A stretch of DNA of 64,000 bases from Pseudomonas sp. ICMP22404 (GCF_006227205.1 NZ_VCNG01000008.1:186001-250000); one strand, 5' to 3'; positions 26,957-36,244 are shown, counted from the first letter of the stretch. The notes: generated from the letters alone by a model not told the origin. Made by a program: numbers and translations.

Positions 26957-27904
26957 ATGAAAAGACTGTTCATACGCTGTCTGTCGATCTTCTGCGCTAC
27001 CGCCATGTTGGGCTCCGGGGCGATGGCCGCCGAGACGGCGTCCTGCCAGACCGTGCGCATGGGCGTGGTCAATTGGACCGATGTGATCGCCACCAGCGGC
27101 GTGGCCGAGGTACTGCTCACTGGCCTGGGTTATGAAAGCAAGCAGACTAGCGCAGTGCAGCAGATCATCTTCGCCGGTATTCGCGACAAGCGCCTCGACA
27201 TCTTCCTGGGCTATTGGAAGCCGGCCATGGACAAGAACATAGCCCCGTTCCTGGCCGCCAACCAGGTGAGGGTACTGGACAAACCGAGCCTGGCCGATGC
27301 GCAGGCTACCCTGGCGGTACCCGACTACGTGGCAGCGGCGGGGCTCAAGACCTTCTCCGACATCGCCCGGTTCAAGGAGCAACTGGGTGGCAAGATCTAC
27401 GGCATCGAGCCAGGCAGCGGGGCCAACACCACCATCAAGACCATGATCGAGACCAACCATTTCGGCCTCAAGGACTTCAAGCTGATCGAGTCGGGTGAGG
27501 CGGGCATGCTGGCCGCGGTGCAGCGGGCGGTGAATCGCAAGGAATTCGTGGTCTTCGTGGGCTGGACCCCTCACCCGATGAACATCAACATGAAGATCGC
27601 CTACCTGACCGGCAGCGAAGACGTCTACGGGCCGAACGAAGGCGCCGCGACCGTTTCCACCGTGACCGCGCCGGACTATGCCCAGCGCTGTCCGAACGTT
27701 AACCGCTTGCTGGAAAATCTGACCTTCACAGCCGCCCAGGAAAGCCAGCTGATGGTGCCGATCATGGAGCGCAAGACACCCCAGGACGTCGCCCGGCAAT
27801 GGTTGCGTGAGCATCCCGAGGACCTCCAGCGCTGGCTGGCCGGTGTCACCAGCTTCGACGGCAAGGACGGCGTGGCGACGGTGCAGGCCAGCCTGAAAAA
27901 TTGA
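26957..27904 (+). CDS. orphan choline/betaine-type ABC substrate-binding protein
   Basis: 315 residues from ATG 26957; signal peptide ~1-24 (SGAMAAE). OpuAC/ChoX-type fold: GVVNWTDVIATSGVAEVLL, FLGYWKPAMDKNI and FVGWTPHPMN carry the aromatic residues expected of a cationic-ligand box. Looks like the ChoX/BetX group, which bind choline or betaine. No permease or ATPase gene is adjacent, so it must use another transporter; the same-family HutWV just upstream is one possibility. Ligand is inference. Confidence 0.82.
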   Translation: MKRLFIRCLSIFCATAMLGSGAMAAETASCQTVRMGVVNWTDVIATSGVAEVLLTGLGYESKQTSAVQQIIFAGIRDKRLDIFLGYWKPAMDKNIAPFLAANQVRVLDKPSLADAQATLAVPDYVAAAGLKTFSDIARFKEQLGGKIYGIEPGSGANTTIKTMIETNHFGLKDFKLIESGEAGMLAAVQRAVNRKEFVVFVGWTPHPMNINMKIAYLTGSEDVYGPNEGAATVSTVTAPDYAQRCPNVNRLLENLTFTAAQESQLMVPIMERKTPQDVARQWLREHPEDLQRWLAGVTSFDGKDGVATVQASLKN

Positions 27905-28004
27905 TCATCACATGATTGTGGCGCGGGGATTTGGCGACGTTTCGTTAAGTCCCTCGCTATAGTTCAGCGCTTGATCCTGGATATTTACCGGACTGTATCT
28001 CTCC

Positions 28005-28919
28005 ATGGTTTCTTATCCACTTTCCCCAGCAATGTCCGCCTTCGTCGACAAGACGTTGGGTTTCAACAGCCCGGACACGAGCCTCACGGGCGTGCGCCAG
28101 GCCTACAACCAGATGTGCCGCGGATTTAACCCGCCGCGCCCGGCGACGCTGACAATCGATGACTTGGAGTTGGCCGGCGTGGCCGTGCGGGCCTATCACC
28201 CACGGCGTGCAGCGCCACTGGCAGGCTGGCCGTGCCTTCTTTATCTTCACGGTGGCGGATGGGTGGTGGGAGACCTGGATTCCCATGATTTCATCTGCAT
28301 GGAGCTGGCTGCCGCGCTAGGGGCGCTGGTCATTGCGGTGGATTATCGGCTGGCGCCGGAGCATCCGTTCCCGGCCGCCTTCGAAGATTGTCTCGCGGTA
28401 TGGCGCCACCTGATGGCGGCGCCCTTTGCCGTCGACCCCAGGCGTCGATGGGTGATGGGTGATAGCGCCGGGGGCAACCTTGCCGCGGCGCTGTGCCTGG
28501 CCTTGCGCGATACCGCTCAACCGATGCCTGGAGGTCAGGTGTTGATTTACCCCGCCCTTGGCGGCCCCGCAGATCTGCCCTCGCGACAAGAATGTGCCAA
28601 CGCGCCGCTCCTGAGCAGTCGCGACCTGGACGACTATCACCAGCTTTACCTGGGTACCACCGCGCCATCGCCGTACGCCATGCCGTTGCTCGCCGATGAC
28701 CTGGGTCGCCTGCCGAAGGCACTCATCATCGTGGCCCAATGGGATCCGCTGCGCGATGACGGGGTCCTTTACAGCGAACGGCTAGACGCCGCCGGAGGGC
28801 GGTCCGTGCTGTATGTCGGGGAAGGACTTGTGCACGGCTGTCTGCGTGGCCGGCACCAGGTGCCGGAGGTCGATCAGATGTATCGCATGCTGTTGGCGTA
28901 CTTGGCCGACACGCTTTGA
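28005..28919 (+). CDS. alpha/beta hydrolase, hormone-sensitive-lipase-type esterase
   Basis: 304 residues. Oxyanion motif HGGGW (~83), catalytic Ser in GDSAGG (~150), Asp in the AQWDPLRDDG segment (~246) and His in LVHGCLRGR (~275): a complete HSL-family triad. Preference is usually for short-chain esters; the natural substrate is unknown. No signal peptide, so cytoplasmic. Start region has no strong RBS; ATG at 28032 is an alternative. Single gene between the orphan binding protein and pip. Confidence 0.88.
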   Translation: MVSYPLSPAMSAFVDKTLGFNSPDTSLTGVRQAYNQMCRGFNPPRPATLTIDDLELAGVAVRAYHPRRAAPLAGWPCLLYLHGGGWVVGDLDSHDFICMELAAALGALVIAVDYRLAPEHPFPAAFEDCLAVWRHLMAAPFAVDPRRRWVMGDSAGGNLAAALCLALRDTAQPMPGGQVLIYPALGGPADLPSRQECANAPLLSSRDLDDYHQLYLGTTAPSPYAMPLLADDLGRLPKALIIVAQWDPLRDDGVLYSERLDAAGGRSVLYVGEGLVHGCLRGRHQVPEVDQMYRMLLAYLADTL

Positions 28920-29022
28920 CTGCGCGGGGGCATGCTCATTAAGGCGATTCGGGTTTATGATGCCTGACGGCAGATTAAATAGAGTCCCTACAGGGATGAC
29001 TCGACCCCTTACGGAGCGCCCA

Positions 29023-29994
29023 ATGCAGACTTTGTACCCGCAGATCAAACCCCATGCCCGGCACGATCTGGCTGTCGATGACACCCACACGCTCTATGTC
29101 GATGAAAGTGGCTCTCCGGAAGGCCTGCCGGTGGTGTTCATTCACGGTGGTCCGGGCGCGGGTTGCGACGCGCAGAGCCGTCGCTACTTCGATCCGAACC
29201 TGTACCGCATTGTTACTTTCGATCAGCGCGGCTGTGGTCGTTCCACGCCCCACGCCAGCCTGGAAAACAATACCACCTGGGATCTGGTTGAAGACCTGGA
29301 GCGCATCCGCAAGCACTTGGGCATCGAGAAATGGGTACTGTTCGGCGGCTCCTGGGGTTCTACCCTGGCCCTGGCCTACGCCCAGACCCATCCGGAGCGG
29401 GTCCACGGCCTGATCCTGCGTGGGATCTTTCTCTGCCGCCCCCAGGAAATCGAGTGGTTCTATCAGGCTGGCGCCAGTCGCCTGTTCCCCGATTACTGGC
29501 AGGATTACATTGCACCCATTCCCCTGGATGAGCGCGACGACCTGCTCAGCGCCTTCCACAAGCGCCTGACCGGCAATGACCAGATCGCCCAGATGCACGC
29601 AGCCAAGGCCTGGTCCATCTGGGAGGGTCGTACAGCGACCTTGCGTCCGAACCCGCTGGTGGTCGACCGCTTCTCCGAGCCGCAGCGTGCGCTGTCGATT
29701 GCCCGCATCGAATGCCATTACTTCACCAACAACGCCTTCCTCGAACCCAACCAGCTGATTCGCGACATGGGCAAGATCGCCCATTTGCCGGGCGTCATCG
29801 TGCATGGTCGCTATGACGTGATCTGCCCGCTGGACAATGCCTGGGAGCTGCATCAGAACTGGCCCAACAGCGAACTGCAGGTGATCCGCGATGCCGGTCA
29901 TGCGGCGTCGGAGCCGGGTATTACCGACGCACTGGTGCGCGCCGCCGGCCAAATGGCCCGGCGCTTGCTCGACCTGCCGCCCGAAGAAGCATGA
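29023..29994 (+). CDS. pip: proline iminopeptidase
   Basis: Removes N-terminal proline from peptides (S33 family). 323 residues from ATG 29023 (MQTLYPQIKPHARHDL), the usual length; earlier in-frame starts add a non-homologous extension. Motifs: HGGPGAGCD (oxyanion), nucleophile Ser in GGSWGSTLALAYAQ (~108), Asp in HGRYDVICP and His in RDAGHAASEPG. Overlaps dtd by ATGA. Confidence 0.95.
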   Translation: MQTLYPQIKPHARHDLAVDDTHTLYVDESGSPEGLPVVFIHGGPGAGCDAQSRRYFDPNLYRIVTFDQRGCGRSTPHASLENNTTWDLVEDLERIRKHLGIEKWVLFGGSWGSTLALAYAQTHPERVHGLILRGIFLCRPQEIEWFYQAGASRLFPDYWQDYIAPIPLDERDDLLSAFHKRLTGNDQIAQMHAAKAWSIWEGRTATLRPNPLVVDRFSEPQRALSIARIECHYFTNNAFLEPNQLIRDMGKIAHLPGVIVHGRYDVICPLDNAWELHQNWPNSELQVIRDAGHAASEPGITDALVRAAGQMARRLLDLPPEEA

Positions 29995-30428
29995 AGGGGC
30001 TGTTGCAACGGGTCCGTGGTGCCCGGGTGGAGGTCGCGGGCGATATCGTGGGGGCTGTGGACCAGGGTTTGCTGGTCCTGGTGGCGGTCGAACCCGAGGA
30101 TACCCGGGCCAGTGCCGACAAGCTCTTGCACAAGCTGCTTAACTACAGGGTGTTCAGTGACGCCGACGGCAAGATGAACTTGTCCCTGGCGGATGTCGGG
30201 GGTGGTCTGTTGCTGGTGTCACAGTTCACCCTGGCGGCGGACACCAAGAGCGGTTTGCGCCCGAGTTTTTCGACGGCCGCGCCTCCGGCACTGGGAGAGG
30301 AGCTGTTCACCTACCTGGTCAATCAGGCGAAAGAGGTGCATGGCACTGTGGCATCAGGTAGATTCGGCGCCGACATGCAAGTGCATCTGGTCAATGATGG
30401 CCCGGTAACCTTCTTGTTACAGGTCTGA
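29991..30428 (+). CDS. dtd: D-aminoacyl-tRNA deacylase
   Basis: Hydrolyses D-aminoacyl-tRNA (and Gly-tRNA-Ala), a proofreading role in translation. 145 residues, normal length. Signature SQFTLAADTKSGLRPSF (~78-94) and the C-terminal NDGPVTFLLQV (~135-145) give the cross-subunit Gly-Pro active site. ATGA coupling with pip is common in pseudomonads. Confidence 0.96.
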   Translation: MKGLLQRVRGARVEVAGDIVGAVDQGLLVLVAVEPEDTRASADKLLHKLLNYRVFSDADGKMNLSLADVGGGLLLVSQFTLAADTKSGLRPSFSTAAPPALGEELFTYLVNQAKEVHGTVASGRFGADMQVHLVNDGPVTFLLQV

Positions 30429-30748
30429 AAGCGTTTGAAACACCTTTTCGGTTCTGTTTCGAGGTTAAACAGGGAGTTTTCTCGATAAATACTTTGTTGC
30501 CCCTGATGCGTTGTCACGCGGCCTGCTAGATAATCGCGCGCTACGGGGGATCGGCGTTCGCTGGTCCATTTGACTTAGGTAGAGAGTTGTCCTGAGCCGT
30601 TTGGGGAATCATTTTGCCCCATCGGAGTCGGAACAATGCTCGCCAACTTGGCAAGGGTGCTCCGCAAGGTCGGTTTTTCAATGCCGTTACCAAGCGGATA
30701 CTTTATCTGGCCGTTGGTTTTTTGATCTGTTTTCGGCGAGGGTTGCTC
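30429..30748 (+). other. opgG upstream region
   Basis: No gene supported. AT-richer than the flanks, as expected for a promoter region. Contains a small GGGG...CCCC hairpin at 30602-30619. An in-frame TTG at 30614 would extend OpgG by 45 residues, but no RBS or conserved sequence supports it. I could not define -35/-10 boxes with correct spacing. Confidence 0.45.
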
Positions 30749-32521
30749 GTGATTGTTAGTCCCTGTAATGCACCAAAAATGTCTGCCAAACGGTTTAAAA
30801 GCGCTCTGGTAGCGGGCTCGGCGCTGTTGTGCCTGCTCGGTGCGGGCCAACTGTGGGCATTCAGCCTGGATGATGTATCGGCGAAGGCTAAAGAACTGGC
30901 CGGGCAAAAATTCGAAGCCCCGCGCAGCAATCTGCCGAACGAATTTCGCGAGATGAAATTCGGCGACTATCAAAAAATCCGTTTCCGCACCGAAAAAGCC
31001 GAATGGGCCGACCAGAAGACGCCGTTCAGGCTGTCGTTCTATCACCAGGGCATGCACTTCGATACGCCGGTGAAAATCAACGAAATCACCGCGACCAACG
31101 TCGAAGAAATCAAATACGACCCGACGCGCTTCGATTTCGGCGACGTCCAGTTCGATCCGAAGTCCACCGAGCAATTGGGCTACGCGGGTTTCCGGGTGTT
31201 GTACCCGATCAACAAGGCCGACAAGCAGGACGAAATCATGACCATGCTGGGCGCGAGCTATTTCCGCGTCATCGGCAAGGGCCAGACTTACGGCTTGTCC
31301 GCCCGCGGCATGGCGATCGATACCGCATTGCCGTCCGGTGAAGAGTTCCCGCGTTTTCGCGAGTTCTGGATCCAGCGTCCGAAACCCACCGACAAGCACC
31401 TGGTGATCTTCGCTCTGCTGGATTCGCCTCGGGCCACCGGCGCCTACCGCCTGACCCTGCGTCCGGGTACCGACACTGTCGTCGACGTGAAAGCGCGCAT
31501 GTTCCTGCGTGACCGCGTCAACAAGCTGGGTGTCGCCCCGCTGACCAGCATGTACCTGTTCGGCGCCAACCAGCCGTCCAAAGTGCTGAACTACCGCCGC
31601 GAGCTGCACGATTCCAGTGGCCTGTCGATTCATGCCGGCAACGGCGAGTGGATCTGGCGTCCGCTGAACAACCCGAAACACCTGGCCGTGAGCAACTTCT
31701 CGGTGGAAAACCCACGCGGTTTCGGCCTGCTGCAACGTGGTCGTGACTTCAGTCATTACGAAGACCTGGACGACCGCTACGACAAGCGTCCAAGCGCCTG
31801 GATCGAACCGAAAGGCGACTGGGGCAAGGGTTCTGTCGATCTGGTGGAAATCCCGACCGCTGACGAAACCAACGACAACATCGTTGCCTTCTGGAGCCCG
31901 GAAAAACTGCCTGAGCCAGGCCAGCCACTGGACTTCGCCTATCGCCTGCACTGGACGCTGGACGAAGCCAGCCTGCACTCGCCGGACAGCGCCTGGGTCA
32001 AGCAGACCCTGCGCTCCACGGGCGATGTGAAGCAATCCAACCTGATTCGCCAGCCGGACGGCAGCGTCGCCTATCTGGTGGATTTCGAAGGTCCATCCCT
32101 GCAGGCTCTGCCGGAAGACGCCGAAGTGCGTAGCCAGGTGAGCGTCGGCGATAACGCCGAGGTCGTCGAGAACAGTGTGCGCTACAACCCTGAAACCAAG
32201 GGCTGGCGCCTGACCTTGCGCTTGAAGATCAAGGATGCGAAGCAGGCGACCGAAATGCGCGCGGCGCTGGTCCGTCCGTTGACGCCTGTCGAAGCACCAG
32301 CCGCGTCGCATTCCGTGACCGCTACCCTGGCCAAGGCAGACAAGATCGCCAAGCAACAAGGCGAGAAAGAAGCAGAAAAAACCAAAGAACAAGCCAAAGA
32401 AGAAGCCAAGGCTGTCAAGGCGTCCGACGCCGCCGAGGCGACCCCAACCCCGCAGGAACCGGAACCGACTGAACAAGTCCTGACCGAGACCTGGAGCTAT
32501 CAGTTGCCAGCCGATGAGTAA
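30749..32521 (+). CDS. opgG: periplasmic glucan biosynthesis protein G
   Basis: Periplasmic protein that, with OpgH, makes osmoregulated periplasmic beta-glucans (branching/backbone processing). GTG start at 30749, six nt after GAGGG; an internal ATG at 30779 has no RBS. 590 residues: signal peptide to ~residue 37 (GAGQLWAFS), then the MdoG domain (AGQKFEAPRSNLP, GLSARGMAIDTALPSGEEFP, FWIQRP). A ~70-residue Lys/Glu/Ala-rich then Pro-rich tail precedes WSYQLPADE and is longer than in E. coli MdoG. Overlaps opgH by 8 nt. Confidence 0.94.
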   Translation: MIVSPCNAPKMSAKRFKSALVAGSALLCLLGAGQLWAFSLDDVSAKAKELAGQKFEAPRSNLPNEFREMKFGDYQKIRFRTEKAEWADQKTPFRLSFYHQGMHFDTPVKINEITATNVEEIKYDPTRFDFGDVQFDPKSTEQLGYAGFRVLYPINKADKQDEIMTMLGASYFRVIGKGQTYGLSARGMAIDTALPSGEEFPRFREFWIQRPKPTDKHLVIFALLDSPRATGAYRLTLRPGTDTVVDVKARMFLRDRVNKLGVAPLTSMYLFGANQPSKVLNYRRELHDSSGLSIHAGNGEWIWRPLNNPKHLAVSNFSVENPRGFGLLQRGRDFSHYEDLDDRYDKRPSAWIEPKGDWGKGSVDLVEIPTADETNDNIVAFWSPEKLPEPGQPLDFAYRLHWTLDEASLHSPDSAWVKQTLRSTGDVKQSNLIRQPDGSVAYLVDFEGPSLQALPEDAEVRSQVSVGDNAEVVENSVRYNPETKGWRLTLRLKIKDAKQATEMRAALVRPLTPVEAPAASHSVTATLAKADKIAKQQGEKEAEKTKEQAKEEAKAVKASDAAEATPTPQEPEPTEQVLTETWSYQLPADE

Positions 32522-35090
32522 TACGCCAGTACCGCCAGAGACGCTCAGCGAATATCTGGCCCATTTGCCAATGACCGACCAGCAGCGCGCCGAGTTGGCG
32601 GGCTGCAAGTCCTTCAGCGAGTTGCATGAACGTCTTTCGTCTTCGACCTTTGACGTTGACGATTCCGCCGAGGCGGCGCAAGCCTCGGTGGGGCGTCGCC
32701 TGGTCCTGAGCACTGCCGAAGAGCTCGAGGATGCGGAGATGCTGGGGCTCGACTCCAGCGGTCGCGTGCGTCTCAAGGCCACGCCGCCGATTCGTCGGAC
32801 CAAAGTCGTGCCGGAACCATGGCGCACCAACATCCTGGTGCGCGGCTGGCGACGGATGACCGGTCGCACCAACCCGCCGAAGCCGCCCAAGGATGAGCGG
32901 GTGCTGCCCCATGCCCGTTGGCGCACCGTGGGTTCGATCCGCCGTTATATCCTGCTGATCCTCATGCTTGGCCAGACCATCGTTGCCGGCTGGTACATGA
33001 AAGGCATCATGCCGTACCAGGGCTGGTCGTTCGTGGACCTGGAGGAAGTCCTGCACCAACCGTTGCTGCAGACAGCCACGCAAGTGCTGCCGTATGCCCT
33101 GCAAACCAGCATCCTGATCCTGTTCGGGATCCTGTTCTGCTGGGTATCGGCCGGTTTCTGGACTGCGCTGATGGGCTTTCTGGAACTGCTCACCGGTCAC
33201 GACAAGTACCGCATTTCCGGTGCCAGCGCCGGCAACGAGCCGATTCCCAAGGACGCCCGCACCGCCCTGGTGATGCCGATCTGCAACGAAGACGTACCCC
33301 GTGTGTTTGCCGGCTTGCGCGCGACCTTCGAGTCGGTGAAGGCCACCGGCGACCTGGATCGTTTTGACTTCTTCGTGCTCAGCGACAGTAACGAGACCGA
33401 TATCTGCGTCGCCGAACAGCAGGCCTGGCTGGACGTCTGCCGCGAAGCCGGCGGCCTGGGCAAGATCTTCTATCGTCGTCGCCGTCGTCGCGTGAAGCGC
33501 AAGAGCGGCAACCTTGACGACTTCTGCCGTCGTTGGGGCAGCGACTACAAGTACATGGTCGTGCTCGACGCCGACAGCGTCATGAGCGGCGAGTGTCTGA
33601 CCAGCCTGGTGCGCCTGATGGAAGCCACGCCGGACGCGGGCATCATCCAGACCGCGCCAAAGGCCTCGGGAATGGACACGCTGTATGCGCGCATGCAGCA
33701 GTTCGCCACCCGGGTGTACGGTCCGCTGTTCACCGCCGGTCTGCACTTCTGGCAGTTGGGCGAATCCCACTACTGGGGCCACAACGCGATCATTCGCATG
33801 AAGCCGTTCATCGAGCACTGCGCCCTGGCGCCGTTGCCGGGCAAAGGTGCGTTCGCCGGTGCGATCCTGTCCCACGACTTCGTCGAAGCGGCGCTGATGC
33901 GCCGTGCCGGCTGGGGTGTGTGGATCGCCTATGACCTGCCTGGCAGCTACGAAGAGTTGCCGCCGAACCTGTTGGACGAGCTCAAGCGTGACCGTCGCTG
34001 GTGCCACGGCAACCTGATGAACTTCCGACTGTTCCTGGTCAAGGGCATGCACCCGGTGCACCGTGCGGTGTTCCTGACCGGGGTGATGTCCTACCTGTCG
34101 GCGCCGTTGTGGTTCTTCTTCCTGGTGCTGTCCACTGCGCTGTTGGCGGTGAACACGCTGATGGAGCCGCAGTACTTCCTCGAGCCGCGCCAGCTGTATC
34201 CGCTCTGGCCGCAATGGCATCCAGAGAAGGCCATCGCCCTGTTCTCCACCACGATCGTGCTGCTGTTCCTGCCCAAGCTGTTGAGCATTGTCCTGATCTG
34301 GGCCAAAGGCGCGAAGGAGTTCGGTGGCAAGTTCAAGGTGACGCTGTCGATGCTGCTGGAGATGTTGTTCTCCATGTTGCTGGCGCCGGTGCGGATGATT
34401 TTCCACACCCGTTTCGTGCTCGCCGCGTTCCTGGGCTGGGCCGCCACCTGGAACTCGCCGCAACGTGATGACGACTCGACGCCCTGGAGCGAAGCGGTCA
34501 AGCGCCACGGCCCGCAGACCCTGCTGGGCTTCTTCTGGGCACTGCTGGTGATCTGGTTGAACCCGAGCTTCCTGTGGTGGCTGGTGCCGATCGTCGGTTC
34601 GCTGATGCTGTCGATCCCGGTGTCGGTGATCTCCAGTCGTGTAGGCCTGGGCTTGAAGTCCCGTGATGAAAGCCTGTTCCTGATCCCTGAGGAATACGCG
34701 CCACCACAGGAGCTGGTGTCGACCGACCAGTACACCCACGAGAACCGTTGGCATGCATTGAACGACGGCTTCATTCGCGCGGTGGTCGATCCTCAGCAAA
34801 ACGCCCTGGCGTGTGCGTTGGCGACGTCCCGGCACGGCCAGGCCGAGCCGATCGAATGGCTGCGGGTCGAACGTGTTCGTCACGCCTTGAAGGTCGGCCC
34901 GAGCGGGCTCAACAACGGCGAGCGACTGGCGCTGCTGAGCGATCCGGTGGCCCTGTCCCGGCTGCATGAGCAGATCTGGAGCGAAGGCCATCCCGAATGG
35001 CTGGCGGCATGGCGCGCATCGGTCAAGGCCGATCCCCATGCACCGCTGCTACCGCTTCAGCCAGTGAGTGCACAGACTCAAGTGGCCTGA
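32514..35090 (+). CDS. opgH: glucan biosynthesis glucosyltransferase H
   Basis: Inner-membrane family GT2 glucosyltransferase that polymerises UDP-glucose into the glucan backbone and exports it. 858 residues. Two N-terminal helices (~140-215), a cytoplasmic GT2 domain with FVLSDSNETD, VVLDADSVMSG and RRWCHGN (the QxxRW-equivalent, ~495), then about five C-terminal helices (~520-710). Starts inside the end of opgG, so tightly coupled. Ends at a strong terminator. Confidence 0.96.
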   Translation: MSNTPVPPETLSEYLAHLPMTDQQRAELAGCKSFSELHERLSSSTFDVDDSAEAAQASVGRRLVLSTAEELEDAEMLGLDSSGRVRLKATPPIRRTKVVPEPWRTNILVRGWRRMTGRTNPPKPPKDERVLPHARWRTVGSIRRYILLILMLGQTIVAGWYMKGIMPYQGWSFVDLEEVLHQPLLQTATQVLPYALQTSILILFGILFCWVSAGFWTALMGFLELLTGHDKYRISGASAGNEPIPKDARTALVMPICNEDVPRVFAGLRATFESVKATGDLDRFDFFVLSDSNETDICVAEQQAWLDVCREAGGLGKIFYRRRRRRVKRKSGNLDDFCRRWGSDYKYMVVLDADSVMSGECLTSLVRLMEATPDAGIIQTAPKASGMDTLYARMQQFATRVYGPLFTAGLHFWQLGESHYWGHNAIIRMKPFIEHCALAPLPGKGAFAGAILSHDFVEAALMRRAGWGVWIAYDLPGSYEELPPNLLDELKRDRRWCHGNLMNFRLFLVKGMHPVHRAVFLTGVMSYLSAPLWFFFLVLSTALLAVNTLMEPQYFLEPRQLYPLWPQWHPEKAIALFSTTIVLLFLPKLLSIVLIWAKGAKEFGGKFKVTLSMLLEMLFSMLLAPVRMIFHTRFVLAAFLGWAATWNSPQRDDDSTPWSEAVKRHGPQTLLGFFWALLVIWLNPSFLWWLVPIVGSLMLSIPVSVISSRVGLGLKSRDESLFLIPEEYAPPQELVSTDQYTHENRWHALNDGFIRAVVDPQQNALACALATSRHGQAEPIEWLRVERVRHALKVGPSGLNNGERLALLSDPVALSRLHEQIWSEGHPEWLAAWRASVKADPHAPLLPLQPVSAQTQVA

Positions 35091-35095
35091 TGCGC

Positions 35096-35132
35096 AAAAA
35101 GCCCCGCTTCCGAAAAGGAAGCGGGGCTTTTT
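35096..35132. terminator. bidirectional rho-independent terminator, opgH / DUF6124
   Basis: Perfect 11-bp stem GCCCCGCTTCC/GGAAGCGGGGC, 5-nt loop, TTTTT on the right and AAAAA on the left, so it can end opgH (+) and the small minus-strand gene. Confidence 0.95.
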
Positions 35133-35163
35133 GTTGGGTGTCTTGTGAACATCACCCCTGTGG

Positions 35164-35526
35164 CTATGCCCTGGGGTCGACCCGATCCAGCGCCCGATTC
35201 GCCAGCAAACCACTCAACTCGATCAACTGCTGAAGACCCAAGGCAAAATGCCTCCGCGAGCCATCCAGCTCGAACGCCAGGTCGCTGGCCATAACATTGG
35301 CAGAAGCCAGGGTCTCGCTGAGGTTGGCCAGCAGACACTCGGTGTCGATATCGTCCACAACGGTGAAGAGCTGACCAGGGGGCGGCGCGTTGTCGGGTTC
35401 CGCCTGTTTCGGTTTCAGGTAGAAATCCAATGCCCGCTCGGTGGCTTCCTGGAGTTTTTCGGGGTCGAGGCCGGTGTAGGAAGAGGCTGGGTCCGTTTCC
35501 GGAGGATTGGGTGTGATCTTGAACAT
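35164..35526 (-). CDS. DUF6124 family protein
   Basis: 120 residues from the ATG at 35526 (MFKITPNPPETDP), chosen because TAGGAG lies 7 nt upstream; longer open frames read into the leader. A Pro-rich N-terminus (~1-50) is followed by a helical domain (VDDIDTECLLANLSETLASANVMA, given in part). This small family occurs in Pseudomonas, often in several copies, and has no known role; weakly similar to DUF3077 proteins. No signal peptide or TM helix. Single gene with a long structured leader. Confidence 0.82.
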   Translation of the reverse strand: MFKITPNPPETDPASSYTGLDPEKLQEATERALDFYLKPKQAEPDNAPPPGQLFTVVDDIDTECLLANLSETLASANVMASDLAFELDGSRRHFALGLQQLIELSGLLANRALDRVDPRA

Positions 35527-35700
35527 GGTGATGCTCCTAGGGTAATGGAGCCGCCAGAATTCGCTGCTAAACAAAAAAGGTGGCGACTGTACGCGGGTTA
35601 GCAGACCGGCCCCTAGAACCCGGCAGACCCTGAGGTCTCCCACGCACAACCGCCATGACATAGACGTGTAGACACTGAAGTCTGAACACGAATGTGGAGA
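35527..35700 (-). other. structured leader of the DUF6124 gene, candidate RNA element
   Basis: Read on the minus strand it holds several short hairpins: AGAC-TTCAGT-GTCT near 35669-35682 and GGAGACC-TCA-GGGTCTGCC near 35622-35640, followed by CCGGTCTGC and AACCCGC segments. I recall similar leaders before other small Pseudomonas DUF genes, so it may be a repeated regulatory or RNA motif. No reading frame in it is convincing. 35701-35843 shows nothing recognisable. Confidence 0.4.
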
Positions 35701-35843
35701 ACTGTACGTCTAGGATTATCCGAGCTGCTAAACCCGATCGCTGAACCGACAGCGACCCGCAAACAATAGGATCCAGACCCCAAGCGCACAAGCCGGCGGA
35801 TTCTGGCGCAGTTGTAGGCAACGGCGCAAGACGATGTAGCCCA

Positions 35844-36227
35844 GCTCAACTCTCCCACAACAGCATCCAACCCTGTGGGAGCGAGCCTGCTCGCGATGAA
35901 CGATAACGCGGTCTAACAGAAGAACTGCGGCGCTTTCATCGCGAGCAGGCTCGCTCCCACAGGGGACGGTGTTGTCTGTTGGATCGTGATTGACTGATGA
36001 CTATCTGTGGGAGCAAGGCTTGCCCGCGATGAACGATAACGCGGTCTGACAGAAGAACCGCGGCGCTTTCATCGCGAGCAGGCTCGCTCCCACAGGCGAC
36101 GGTGTTGTCTGTTGGATTGTGGTTGCCTGATGACTATCTGTGGGAGCAAGGCTTGCCCGCGATGAACGATAACGCGATCTTGCAGAAGGACCGCGCCGAC
36201 TTCATCGCGAGCAAGCTCTGCTCCCAC
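35844..36227. repeat. tandem REPIN array, three units of ~132 bp
   Basis: REP doublets at 35875-35960, 36007-36093 and 36140-36227. The inner spacer (AACGATAACGCG...) and the 46-nt linkers between units (GACGGTGTTGTCTGTTGGAT...) are nearly identical, so the array arose by duplication of a ~132-133 bp unit. A 31-nt flank at 35844-35874 resembles that of the repeat at 38326. Confidence 0.93.
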
Positions 36228-36244
36228 CGGGGAGGGGGTATTGT

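Noticed and set aside
30614..30748. Longer N-terminus for OpgG from TTG 30614
   Set aside because: No ribosome binding site; the GTG at 30749 has one and is followed directly by a plausible signal peptide.
30575..35039. Long minus-strand frames (783 and 874 codons) opposite opgG and opgH
   Set aside because: Overlap two well-identified genes; no start signals and shadow-like composition.
35567..35870. Small minus-strand frames in the DUF6124 leader
   Set aside because: Arg/Gly-rich, no RBS, and they cover hairpins and the edge of the repeat array; more likely RNA structure than protein.
35875..36227. Regular repeats with spacers, considered as a CRISPR array
   Set aside because: The repeats are inverted REP doublets with near-identical linkers, only three units at ~132 bp, and no cas genes.
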